Shown here piece after piece: positions 24,608 through 32,664 of a DNA stretch of 64,000 nucleotides. This stretch comes from BOG-908 sp965199235 (GTDB lineage: Bacteria > Pseudomonadota > Alphaproteobacteria > Acetobacterales > Acetobacteraceae). The translations under genes and the position numbers were made by a program. Under the pieces are notes generated by a model that was not told the origin of the DNA, did not search any database, and was given only the letters and a program-made list of their open reading frames with translations. Numbering within the stretch: position 1 is the stretch's first letter; the number at the start of each line of letters is the position of its first letter. The DNA lies in NCBI GenBank assembly GCA_965199235.1, contig CBDAQU010000002.1:2108001-2172000 (forward strand). Reading direction: 5' to 3'.

Positions 24608-26371
24608 TCAAGCAGTATCGGCGGGCACGAGACCCGCCCGCTGCTGCAGGCGCCAGGTTGCGGCAAAATACCCCCCGCCGTTGCACAAAGCAGAGGGCTC
24701 GCCGTCCTCGACGATCCGGCCGTCCTGCAGAACGACGATCCTGTCGAAATCCATCAGCGTCGACAGGCGGTGCGCGACCGCGACGACCGTGCGGTTGCCT
24801 GCAAGGGCGAGGATGGCGCGCTGCACCTGCAGCTCGGCGCCGCTATCCATCGCACTGGTGGCCTCGTCCAGCACCAGTACCGGCGCCTGGCGCAGCAGCG
24901 CGCGCGCTACTGCAAGCCGCTGGCGCTGGCCGCCGGAGAGGCGGATGCCGCGCTCGCCCACCAGCGTGTCGTAGCCCTCCGGCATCGCCTCGACGAACGC
25001 CTCGCAGCCGACCGCGCGGGAGACAGCAAGCACCTCGTCCCACGCCGCATCCGGCCGGCCGTAGCACAGGTTCTCGGCCAGGCTCCTCTGGAACAACAGC
25101 ACCTCCTGGGTCACCACGCAGAAGGCCTGGGCCAGGCTGTCTGCGGTCAGCCTGGCTGCGTCCTGCCCGTCGACCAGCACGCAGCCATGGTCCGGTGCGA
25201 CGATGCCCTGCATCAGGCGCAGCAGCGTGGACTTGCCTGCGCCGGACGGTCCGACGATGCCGACACGCTGGCCCGCCTCGATGCGCAGGTCGAGCCCGTC
25301 GAACAGCCGCCGCCCGCCCGCCGGCGCATGGCCCACCCCGCGCAGCTCGATGGTGCCATGCCCGGTTTGCCTGGCCCCCTTTGCCGGCCCGTCTGCAGGA
25401 CCCGCCTGCAGGACGGACAACGCTTCGGAGACCGCACCCAGCTGGTTGGCGATGCCGAGGAGCGACAACGCCGCCTCCCTCGATCCGGTCAGCACGCGCA
25501 GGGTCAGCGTGCAGACGACCAGCACGCTTCCCGTGCTGATCGCACCGTGCTGCCACTGCCGGACAGCCACGCTGAGCACCACCGCGTTGGCCAGCCAGAA
25601 GACGACGTCGTGCCAGGAGCGCAACCGCTCGAGAAAGCGCCAGCTTGCGGCGTGGCTGCGCCCCTCCGCCTGCATGCGCTGGCGCAGCGTCCGACTCTCG
25701 CGCAGCCTGGCGCCGTAGGCGCTGACCAGGCTCATATTGCCCAGTACATCGGCGAAGCTGCCGGCGACTTCAGCCGCTTCCCGGTGATAGGCGAGGTGGA
25801 GCGGGAACCCGCGCAGGCCCAGCCTGTGCAGCACCAGTGTCGCCAGGCCTGCAAGCACCATCAGCGCCGTGCCGATGCGCCAGTCGATGCTCAGCAGCAC
25901 CACGACCGAGCCGGTCAGGTCGGCCAACGGCGGCAGCAGGTTCCACACTCCGGTGCGCATTACGCCGGTTGCGGCGGTGCAGGCGGCCATGATCCGGCTG
26001 GTCAGGGCGCCGCTGGCCTGGTCGGCATGGAACCGCCAAGGCTGCGCGCTGACCGCGTCGAACAAATCGGCCCTGATATCCTCGCCCGCCTGGATCACCA
26101 GGCGGGAGCCCACGAAACCGCCAAGCCGCCAGCACAGGCATTCGGCCGCCAGCAGGGCCAGGAACAGGACCAGCGCGCCGGACACGCCAGCGTGCCGGCT
26201 CCCCGCCGCCGTCATGCTGTCGACCAGCAGCTTCAGCGCATATTGCGCGCCGACCGCGCACAAGGCGGCTCCCGCCACAACCGCGAACAGGCCGGCCGAC
26301 AGCGCCGGCCGGCTGCGCACGTGACGGAAAACGAAGGCCAGCGCGGAGGGCGCAGGCTCACCGCCGATCAA
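24608..26371 (-). CDS. ABC exporter, fused membrane and ATPase domains
   Basis: Type IV (MsbA/ABCB-like) half-transporter, 587 aa, working as a dimer in the inner membrane. Six hydrophobic segments span residues about 15-320. The ATPase has Walker A GPSGAGKSTLLRL, Q-loop VTQEVLLFQRS, signature LSGGQRQRLA, Walker B VLVLDEATSAMD and switch VAVAHRLST. The start is a TTG at 26371 with GGAGGT five bases upstream, inside the 25-bp gap after the glycosidase stop. The frame is open beyond that, but upstream residues would be shadow of the glycosidase. The export substrate is unknown; the glycosidase neighbour suggests a sugar-containing molecule. Confidence 0.9.
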   Translation of the reverse strand: MIGGEPAPSALAFVFRHVRSRPALSAGLFAVVAGAALCAVGAQYALKLLVDSMTAAGSRHAGVSGALVLFLALLAAECLCWRLGGFVGSRLVIQAGEDIRADLFDAVSAQPWRFHADQASGALTSRIMAACTAATGVMRTGVWNLLPPLADLTGSVVVLLSIDWRIGTALMVLAGLATLVLHRLGLRGFPLHLAYHREAAEVAGSFADVLGNMSLVSAYGARLRESRTLRQRMQAEGRSHAASWRFLERLRSWHDVVFWLANAVVLSVAVRQWQHGAISTGSVLVVCTLTLRVLTGSREAALSLLGIANQLGAVSEALSVLQAGPADGPAKGARQTGHGTIELRGVGHAPAGGRRLFDGLDLRIEAGQRVGIVGPSGAGKSTLLRLMQGIVAPDHGCVLVDGQDAARLTADSLAQAFCVVTQEVLLFQRSLAENLCYGRPDAAWDEVLAVSRAVGCEAFVEAMPEGYDTLVGERGIRLSGGQRQRLAVARALLRQAPVLVLDEATSAMDSGAELQVQRAILALAGNRTVVAVAHRLSTLMDFDRIVVLQDGRIVEDGEPSALCNGGGYFAATWRLQQRAGLVPADTA

Positions 26372-26396
26372 CCGCCACCTCCAACGCGCGGATTCG

Positions 26397-27758
26397 TCAC
26401 GCCGGTTCGCGGGTTCGCAGGCCCTGATGCACGCGGTCGGCGCGGCGCCACCAGCCGGGCTGCTTGAGCGAGGGGTGCTCGAACCGGCCATGCTGCGCCA
26501 GCGCGCGTACGGCCTCGGCAATCAGCGTCGGACGCGGCGGGTCCACGCGCGTGTCGAACGCGCCGGGTTCTACCCGGCCGTGCCGCTCCCGCAACAGGCT
26601 GTCCCAGTCGACGAGGCCGAACAGCGCCCAGGCCGTCACTGCCAGGCATTGCGCCCCCTCCGCCCGCACGGCGCGCGCGGCGTCCCACGCCTCGATCAAC
26701 CAGCGCACCGATTCGGTGAGGTCCGCGCAGCCAAGATGCACCTCGGTCAGCGCCATCGGCCGGTTGTAGCGCGCCCAGACCTCACGCAGGCGGGGCAGCC
26801 AGCCACGCTTGCCCTGGGCCACGTTGGTGCGGACTGCCTCGGTATCGACGTAGACCGTCCGGCCGTTGCCGCCTTGCAGCTCGTCAGGATACAGCCCCAA
26901 ACGATGATCGAGGAAGCGGTCGCTGGTGGCGTAGTGGTTCACGCCGATCACGTCGGGCGCCGCCTCCCCCGTCGCAAGCTCGTCCAGATGCGATGCTGCC
27001 ACACCATGGCCCTCCAGGTAGCCGCGCCATGGATGCGCGCGCGTCACGTGCCCGCAGAGCAGGTCCAGGCTCAGCCAGCGGCGGTCGTTCTCGTAGCCGG
27101 CCTGCTCTGCCAGCCTGGCCGTCGAGAACACCCGGCCGATATCCTCAGTGCTGAGGAACTCGGCGTCCGGCGTGTGGGCGCGTATGGCGCGCATGGCCAG
27201 CAGCGTGGCCCTGCACTGGTTGACCACCGCGCGCAGGAACGCGCCCTCGTCGTGCAAATGCGGATACCAATGCCCGTACAGGCAGGAAAACCGCGCGGTC
27301 GTCAGCGGCTCGTTGATCGGTATCCAGCGCCGGACGCCCTCGTGGCGCCGCGCCATCGCGGACGCATGTTCGGCCAACAGCTCCGGGAACGCAGGATCGA
27401 GCAGGCTGGTCCGCGCGGGACCCGAGCCGTGATGCACCAGCCCAGCGATGACATCGATGCCGTGGTCCTGCAGGCTGCGCACCTGCCGCCCGTGCCAAAG
27501 CAGGGCGTTCGCACTCGCCGGATCGTGACGCTCCCAGACCAGCGGGTAACGAACCATACGCAGGCCGAGCTCGGCCAGCCGCTCGACGTCTCCTACACCC
27601 CTCGCATGATGGCCGGTGTCGCCCACCTGATCGCGCCACACGTCGCCGACGCGTACGACGCTGCACTCCACCCCGCCCCACAACGCCAGCTGGCCCGACC
27701 CGGGCGGAGGTGGGGCGTGGCCGGCCGCACTCGTCGATGGAGAGTCTGGTGCGGGCAA
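26397..27758 (-). CDS. GH1-like family glycoside hydrolase
   Basis: TIM-barrel protein of about 450 aa resembling the family 1 glycosidase-like domain that in some bacteria is joined to a dTDP-4-dehydrorhamnose reductase. LWGGVECSVVRVGD at the start of the barrel, WERHDP, RRWIPINEPLTTAR (NEP acid/base region), and MALTEVHLGC (candidate nucleophile Glu) are seen. VNHYATSDRFLDHR also fits. A TTG at 27758 is used as start, but the Pro/Ser-rich first 24 residues may be untranslated. No signal peptide. Next to the ABC exporter, likely one operon. Confidence 0.8.
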   Translation of the reverse strand: MPAPDSPSTSAAGHAPPPPGSGQLALWGGVECSVVRVGDVWRDQVGDTGHHARGVGDVERLAELGLRMVRYPLVWERHDPASANALLWHGRQVRSLQDHGIDVIAGLVHHGSGPARTSLLDPAFPELLAEHASAMARRHEGVRRWIPINEPLTTARFSCLYGHWYPHLHDEGAFLRAVVNQCRATLLAMRAIRAHTPDAEFLSTEDIGRVFSTARLAEQAGYENDRRWLSLDLLCGHVTRAHPWRGYLEGHGVAASHLDELATGEAAPDVIGVNHYATSDRFLDHRLGLYPDELQGGNGRTVYVDTEAVRTNVAQGKRGWLPRLREVWARYNRPMALTEVHLGCADLTESVRWLIEAWDAARAVRAEGAQCLAVTAWALFGLVDWDSLLRERHGRVEPGAFDTRVDPPRPTLIAEAVRALAQHGRFEHPSLKQPGWWRRADRVHQGLRTREPA

Positions 27759-27862
27759 TGGGGCTATCCGGGCTGGTCGTTTTGCAAACCCGCCAGGACC
27801 GGCCGGGTTGCCAAGCGATGCGGCGTCGGCGTCCGGACAGGGCTTGGCAGAGCCAGGCGCGA

Positions 27863-28348
27863 TCAGCCGAGCTGCTTGCGCATCCTGGTCAGCGGCACGC
27901 CGACGACGCCCTGCAGCGCTTCAAAATGCTCGACGACGACGTAGCCGCTGGCGGTGTAGAGCGGCAGGCCGGCGCGCGTGGCGGCCAGCTCGGCCGTGGC
28001 GAACCCGGCGGCCAGGGCCGCGCCTTCGCACGCGCGCAGGACGGTTCGCCCCACGCCCTGACGCGCAAGGGCGGGCGCGGTGTACATGGCCCGGATGCGG
28101 GCGGCATGGTGCGCAGGATCGAGTGCTGCGGCGTCCCGGCCCGCCGTATGGTCCCCGCCGAACAGGGTCGCCCGACGGCTCCAGCCGCCGCAACCCGCAA
28201 GCATGCCTGCTCGCTCGACGATGTAGTAGGTGCCGTCGGTCACGAGCTGCGTGTCCAGTCCCATCACCAGCCGGCTGGCCTCGATCTGCTTCTCCGTCAG
28301 GAAGCCACGCTGCAACGTGCCGATGGCGTCTGCCATCAGCACGCGCAG
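27863..28348 (-). CDS. GNAT family N-acetyltransferase, unusual start
   Basis: Acetyl-CoA-dependent acyltransferase. RIRAMYTAPALARQGVGRTV holds the acetyl-CoA pyrophosphate loop (Q-x-G-V-G), and the end shows AGLPLYTASGYVVVEHF. The only usual start codons are GTG 28348 and ATG 28342. Yet the reading frame upstream to about 28387 still reads FTVRLATPDDLPALR, the normal first strand and helix of a GNAT fold. So the gene may use a non-standard start, or be truncated or frameshifted at its 5' end. It follows the TonB receptor gene closely. Confidence 0.72.
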   Translation of the reverse strand: MRVLMADAIGTLQRGFLTEKQIEASRLVMGLDTQLVTDGTYYIVERAGMLAGCGGWSRRATLFGGDHTAGRDAAALDPAHHAARIRAMYTAPALARQGVGRTVLRACEGAALAAGFATAELAATRAGLPLYTASGYVVVEHFEALQGVVGVPLTRMRKQLG

Positions 28349-28395
28349 GGCGGGGAGGTCGTCCGGCGTCGCGAGCCGGACGGTGAACCGATCGG

Positions 28396-31371
28396 CTATT
28401 TGAGGATGATCTCCACACGCCTGTTCTGCGGCTCGCGCACGCCTGGCGCGGTCGGCACCAGGGGGTTGCTCTCGCCAAAACCGTGGATGGCGATCTCGGT
28501 GCGGGCGACCCCGTCGCGCACCAGTTCGTTCTCCACGCTTTGCGCCCGGCGCACGGAGAGGCGCTGGTTGTAGCCAGCGGTGCCCGACAAGTCGGTGTAG
28601 CCGTTCACCTCGATGCGAGTCGTCTGCACGTGGGTGGAGGCCTGCGCCGCCGTGCTGACGATCTGTCGCGCGCGGTCGGTCAGGTCGGCGCGGTCCCAGT
28701 CAAAGAACACGAGGTAGGTGCGCACCGGGACGGCCGGGGCCGGGGGAGGCGCGCTCACGACGCCCGGCGAGGCGGGCGTCGGCTCCGGGGGCGCGCCGAA
28801 GGCCACGTTGACGCGGCCGTAGTAGAAGCCGCCGTCGATGCCGTACGGGGACGACGGGATGTAGAGCACCGCGTTGTGGTAGCGCGAGGCCGCCGTCGTG
28901 TGCGCGGCGTATTTGTCGGTGAAGTTGTTGGCGCCGAGCGTGAGCGTGATCTCCTGCGTGATCCTGTAGCCGAATTCGACGTCCCCGATATAGGCGGGCC
29001 TGTTGCGATTCGCCGTGAACGGTTCGGCGCCGGTGTTGCCGTCGGCCAGCACCTCGACCGACGTGCCGTAGCGCGTGCCGCGCAGCAGCGCGGTCCACGG
29101 GCCGTACGTGTAGGTGCCCTGCAGGATCAGCTTGCTCTTCGGCGTGTCGGTGGTGATCTCGGACAGCACGTCCGGCGTGAACTGCGCCTGCTGCGCCACA
29201 CGGGTCAGTTCGGTGTCGTTGAAATTGGCACCGAAGAACCAGTTGATTTTGCCGTAATCGCCGAGGAAGGAAACGTAGTCGATTGTCAGGTCCGCGCCCC
29301 TGGTCTGGGTATCGACGCCGTTGGTGTAGTATTGAGCGTAGAGGTTGCAGCCGCTGCCGGGCGAGCAGGTGGGCGGCAAGGCGCCGCTCAGCGCAAACGC
29401 CGTGAAAGCGTTGGCGCCGCCGATCAGGCCAGAATCGACGATCCTGTCGCGTATGTCGATCTGATAGAGGTCGAGCGCCACGTGCAGACGTTCGACAGGC
29501 GTTGCGACGATGCCGAACTCGTAGTTGTTGGTCCGCTCCGGCTTGAGGGGCACAGAGCCGAGTGCCCGGGCAGCAGGCGAGTCGACCGGGAACTGGCCGC
29601 CCGCTGTGACGGGGCCGACGTTGACGGCGGCGAAACCTTCCTGCGCCAGCGTCGGCGCGCGGAAGCCGTTGCTGATGGTGGCGCGCACGGCCAGGGTCGG
29701 CGTGATGTCGTAGCGACTGGTGAACTTGCCGGTCTCGGTATCGCCGACATCGGTGTAGTGCTCGAAGCGGCCGGCAATGTCGACCTGCCAGTTCTGCACC
29801 GGCGAGGTGGCGAGGTCGATGTAGCCAGCGCCGTTGCTGCGGTGATAGTAGCCCGCGTCGACGTTGGTGAATCCGGGATAGGCCTGCGACCCGCCGCCGT
29901 ACTGGGACGGTCCGTCGCCTGGTTCGAGCTGGTACGTGTCGTGGCGGAACTCGCCACCAAACGCGACGCTGAGCGGGGCTGCAAAGATGCCGGTGTCGAA
30001 CGGCCGGTTGATGTCGAGGTTGGTGGTCAGTTCGCTGTTATTGTACTCGCCGGCGTGGAAGTGCGTCGGCGAGTAGCCGAAGGCGTGCAGGAAATCGGTG
30101 TTGGTCGATGCGATGGTGGAGATGTTGTCCACGTCGCCGCCATAGGTCGCGCTGACGTCGTAGTGCCAGCCGTCGAGCACGTCGCCCTTGAGGCCGACAG
30201 TGCCGGAATAGTCGTTCTCGTTGATCGCTTCAAGCGGTTCGAAACCGTTCGGGTACTGGCCGAAGGCGGTCAGGTTGCCGAACGGCGTGGTGGGCGAGAT
30301 GGCAGTCGGCGTGAACGTGCCGCTGGTGTTCGGATCGCGGTAGTTCTCGAATGCTTCGGAATGGCGGTAGCCCCAGGTGGCGAACGAGTACACGGTCGCC
30401 GCCGGGGAGAACGTGTAGCCGGCGTTGTATCCAAGGTTGACAAGATTGTAGCGCGGATCGCCCTCGATCTGGCTGATGTTGCCCTTGTTCGGCACCACCA
30501 ACGGCGTCGACAGCTGCGTTCCCGTCTGCGCCTCCGACGGGAAGACGCCGTCGCGGTTGGTGTGGTCGTGGTAGCGATAATCGCCGCCAACGTCGAAAAA
30601 CCCGTTGCCGCCGAGCGAAAAGCCGTGGCTGGCGCCGACGTTGTTGGTGAATCCGTCCTGGACGTAGGTCGCACCCTCCTGCGCGTAGGCGGTGGTGCCG
30701 AAATCGCTGTGTTTGAGAATGATGTTGATCACGCCTGCGATCGCGTCCGACCCGTATTGGGCCGCCGCACCGTCGCGCAGCACTTCGATGTGGTCGATCA
30801 GGCTGATCGGGATCATGTCGAAGTCGACAGGGTCTGAACCGCCGACCGGACCGATGTCGGCGTTGATGTTGGCGCTGACGTGGCGGCGCTTGCCGTCGAC
30901 CAGCACCAGCGTGTCGTCGGGGCTGAGGCCGCGCAGGCGGGCCGATCTTACCAGGCCCGCGGTGTCGAAGCCGATCGGTGGAAGGTCGAAGCTCGGCAGC
31001 AGCACGTTCAACGCGTCGAACACGTTCTGCTGGCCGGTGCGCGTCAGCTCGGCCGCGCTGATCACGTCGATCGGGGCGGGGCTCGATTGCCTGGTACGCC
31101 CGGACTGTCGCGTGCCGGTGACGATGACGTCCTCGGCATGCTCTCCGGAGAGCTGGTTGGCGTCGCTGCGCGCGCTGTCTGGACTGCCTGACGATTGTGT
31201 CTGCGCCACCTGGTCGCCGCCGGCGGCCTGCGCCAACTGGTCCGAACCGGCAGCTGCCTGCGCCTGGGTGCCCGCCGTCTGCGCCCGGGCGGCGGGGAGG
31301 CAGAGAGCGAGGGCAGCCGCGGTGGCTGCCGAGGCCAGCATGTGTTTCTTTGTCATGTGCATCCTGTTCAT
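28396..31371 (-). CDS. TonB-dependent receptor fused to OmpA peptidoglycan-binding domain
   Basis: Outer-membrane active transporter, 991 aa. After a signal peptide (to about ALCLPAARA) and a Gln/Ala-rich stretch comes the plug with TonB box-like EDVIVTGTRQSG and IEVLRDGAAAQYGSDAIAGV. A 22-strand-type barrel follows with WFFGANFNDTEL, GFRAPTLAQEGF and a last strand GGFYYGRVNVAFG near residue 859. Then a Pro-rich linker and a complete OmpA_C domain (residues about 884-991) with GYTDLSGTAGYNQRLSVRRA, including the Asp and Arg that bind diaminopimelate. Such a fusion is unusual. It is downstream of the RidA gene by 19 bp. Confidence 0.93.
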   Translation of the reverse strand: MNRMHMTKKHMLASAATAAALALCLPAARAQTAGTQAQAAAGSDQLAQAAGGDQVAQTQSSGSPDSARSDANQLSGEHAEDVIVTGTRQSGRTRQSSPAPIDVISAAELTRTGQQNVFDALNVLLPSFDLPPIGFDTAGLVRSARLRGLSPDDTLVLVDGKRRHVSANINADIGPVGGSDPVDFDMIPISLIDHIEVLRDGAAAQYGSDAIAGVINIILKHSDFGTTAYAQEGATYVQDGFTNNVGASHGFSLGGNGFFDVGGDYRYHDHTNRDGVFPSEAQTGTQLSTPLVVPNKGNISQIEGDPRYNLVNLGYNAGYTFSPAATVYSFATWGYRHSEAFENYRDPNTSGTFTPTAISPTTPFGNLTAFGQYPNGFEPLEAINENDYSGTVGLKGDVLDGWHYDVSATYGGDVDNISTIASTNTDFLHAFGYSPTHFHAGEYNNSELTTNLDINRPFDTGIFAAPLSVAFGGEFRHDTYQLEPGDGPSQYGGGSQAYPGFTNVDAGYYHRSNGAGYIDLATSPVQNWQVDIAGRFEHYTDVGDTETGKFTSRYDITPTLAVRATISNGFRAPTLAQEGFAAVNVGPVTAGGQFPVDSPAARALGSVPLKPERTNNYEFGIVATPVERLHVALDLYQIDIRDRIVDSGLIGGANAFTAFALSGALPPTCSPGSGCNLYAQYYTNGVDTQTRGADLTIDYVSFLGDYGKINWFFGANFNDTELTRVAQQAQFTPDVLSEITTDTPKSKLILQGTYTYGPWTALLRGTRYGTSVEVLADGNTGAEPFTANRNRPAYIGDVEFGYRITQEITLTLGANNFTDKYAAHTTAASRYHNAVLYIPSSPYGIDGGFYYGRVNVAFGAPPEPTPASPGVVSAPPPAPAVPVRTYLVFFDWDRADLTDRARQIVSTAAQASTHVQTTRIEVNGYTDLSGTAGYNQRLSVRRAQSVENELVRDGVARTEIAIHGFGESNPLVPTAPGVREPQNRRVEIILK

Positions 31372-31390
31372 TGCCGATCCGTAGGGCGGT

Positions 31391-31939
31391 TCAGTGCGGC
31401 TTTGCGGCGATCACCTCGATCTCGACCAGCGCGCCGGGGGCTGCCAGGGCGGCTACCTGGACCGCGCTACGCGCCGGCTTGTTGGGCTGGTCCTTGGTGC
31501 CGAAATACTTGGTGTAGCCGGTCATCATCCCGGCAAAATCCATCTTGCCGCCCTTGTTCGCGTCGCCGGCCAGGAAGACCGTCATCTTGATCACGTCGCC
31601 CATGCCGAGCTTCAGGCGTGCCAGCGTCTGCTTGATCCTCTCCAGCGCGCCGCCGGTCTGGGTTGCGGTGTCGCCGTAGGATGCCTGGCTGCCCTTGGGC
31701 GCGCTGGCGTCGATCACCGGTGCGAGCGCGCCGCTGAGGAAGAACAGATCAGTCCCGGCTGTAACGGTCACCGCGGCCGAAATCGGAAAGTCGCTGTCCG
31801 GCACAGCAAGCCGAACCACGTTCTGGGCGTGCGCGGCACAGGCGACAGCGGACGCGACGAGCACGCCAAAAATACGTCCGCGTCCGGCAACCCGTGCGCC
31901 CCGCAACCGTTCAAATGCCGACAGACTCGTAACGTTCAT
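31391..31939 (-). CDS. RidA-family protein with signal peptide
   Basis: RidA/YjgF/UK114 fold; family members hydrolyse reactive enamines/imines released by PLP or flavin enzymes. 182 aa from ATG 31939. The N-terminus contains a hydrophobic core GVLVASAVACAAHA ending at a likely cleavage site, so it should be periplasmic, unlike cytosolic RidA. Trimer-core segments are LFFLSGALAPVID, ALERIKQTLARLKLGMGDVI, KMTVFLAGD and PARSAVQVAALAAPGALVEI, including the conserved Arg that binds the substrate carboxylate. Together with the secreted amine oxidase and cytochrome c upstream it suggests imine clean-up in the periplasm. Confidence 0.88.
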   Translation of the reverse strand: MNVTSLSAFERLRGARVAGRGRIFGVLVASAVACAAHAQNVVRLAVPDSDFPISAAVTVTAGTDLFFLSGALAPVIDASAPKGSQASYGDTATQTGGALERIKQTLARLKLGMGDVIKMTVFLAGDANKGGKMDFAGMMTGYTKYFGTKDQPNKPARSAVQVAALAAPGALVEIEVIAAKPH

Positions 31940-32253
31940 CCTCGTGCAAACTCCCTGGTCAACAAACAAGTCGGCGGAGGCACGATCGTGCCGGTCCGCG
32001 CCACAGCCGCGCAGCGATCCGGGCGAGGTTCGATCCGGGCAAATAGCGATTCGCGTCCCACAACGCAGCTTGGTTGCTAACGTGGAGACTTCAGACGCAG
32101 GTTGTCCAACGAAAATTGTCGAAACGATCGCCCAAATCAACGACCTCCGACGGGATTTGCCTAAGCGGAGTGCATACCGGCTCTCATAGACCTACTCAGG
32201 CAGCAAAGAACGCATGCGTTGCCGCGTGCAGCAGTCTGGTCGCCCTTTCCGGA
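31940..32253. promoter_or_regulatory. Intergenic region with AACGCATGCGTT palindrome
   Basis: 314 bp between the cytochrome c stop and the RidA start, with no gene seen. It contains a perfect 12-bp palindrome AACGCATGCGTT at 32209-32220. A promoter for ridA and the receptor probably lies here; I cannot define its boxes. Confidence 0.35.
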
Positions 32254-32664
32254 TCAGCGTTCTACGACCGGAACAGGGCCGCGCGCGGCCGCAACGTCGG
32301 CCGGCGTGACGGCGTCTGTGTAGGCGTTGCCGAAATGCGTGCGAACGTAGTTCACGACGTCGGCGATCTGGGTGTCGCTCAGCTGCCCGTTGAACCACGG
32401 CATGCCGCCGTTGCCGTTCAGCACCATGCTGATCGGATAGCCGGCCGCAGCCAGCTTAGGGTTGCCCGCCAAGGCCGGGAACGCGCCAGCGCCAACCGCG
32501 CCGCGCCCGCCCGGCTGATGGCAGCCCTGGCAGACGTGCTGGTAGAGCGCTGCGCCGCTCTGCTCTGGAAGTTCTGTCTTGCTCAGCGTCGTCGCCGTGT
32601 CGGCCATCGCCGGCGAGGCGGCGGAAACGGCAGCCAGGCACGCCCAGAACGACAGCGCGCGCAT
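32254..32664 (-). CDS. Periplasmic class I cytochrome c
   Basis: Small soluble electron carrier, 136 aa with signal peptide (MRALSFWACLAAVSAASPAMA). Haem-binding CQGCH is about residue 45, and the distal ligand is probably the Met in NGNGGMPWFNGQLSD. ALAGNPKLA and IADVVNYVRTHFG are usual class I features. Its ATG shares one base with the stop of the flavin amine oxidase (TGATG), so the two are translationally coupled. It is the likely electron acceptor of that enzyme, as cytochrome c is for nicotine oxidoreductase NicA2. Confidence 0.93.
   Translation of the reverse strand: MRALSFWACLAAVSAASPAMADTATTLSKTELPEQSGAALYQHVCQGCHQPGGRGAVGAGAFPALAGNPKLAAAGYPISMVLNGNGGMPWFNGQLSDTQIADVVNYVRTHFGNAYTDAVTPADVAAARGPVPVVER

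Noticed and set aside
22978..25539. Plus-strand open frame of more than 850 codons opposite zwf and the ABC exporter
   Set aside because: Low-complexity His/Arg/Ala-rich translation; both opposite-strand genes are unmistakable. High third-position GC leaves few stops on the complement.
28483..30837. Plus-strand open frame of 784 codons inside the TonB receptor gene
   Set aside because: Val/Arg/Gly-rich shadow of the receptor, with no ribosome site or recognisable domain.
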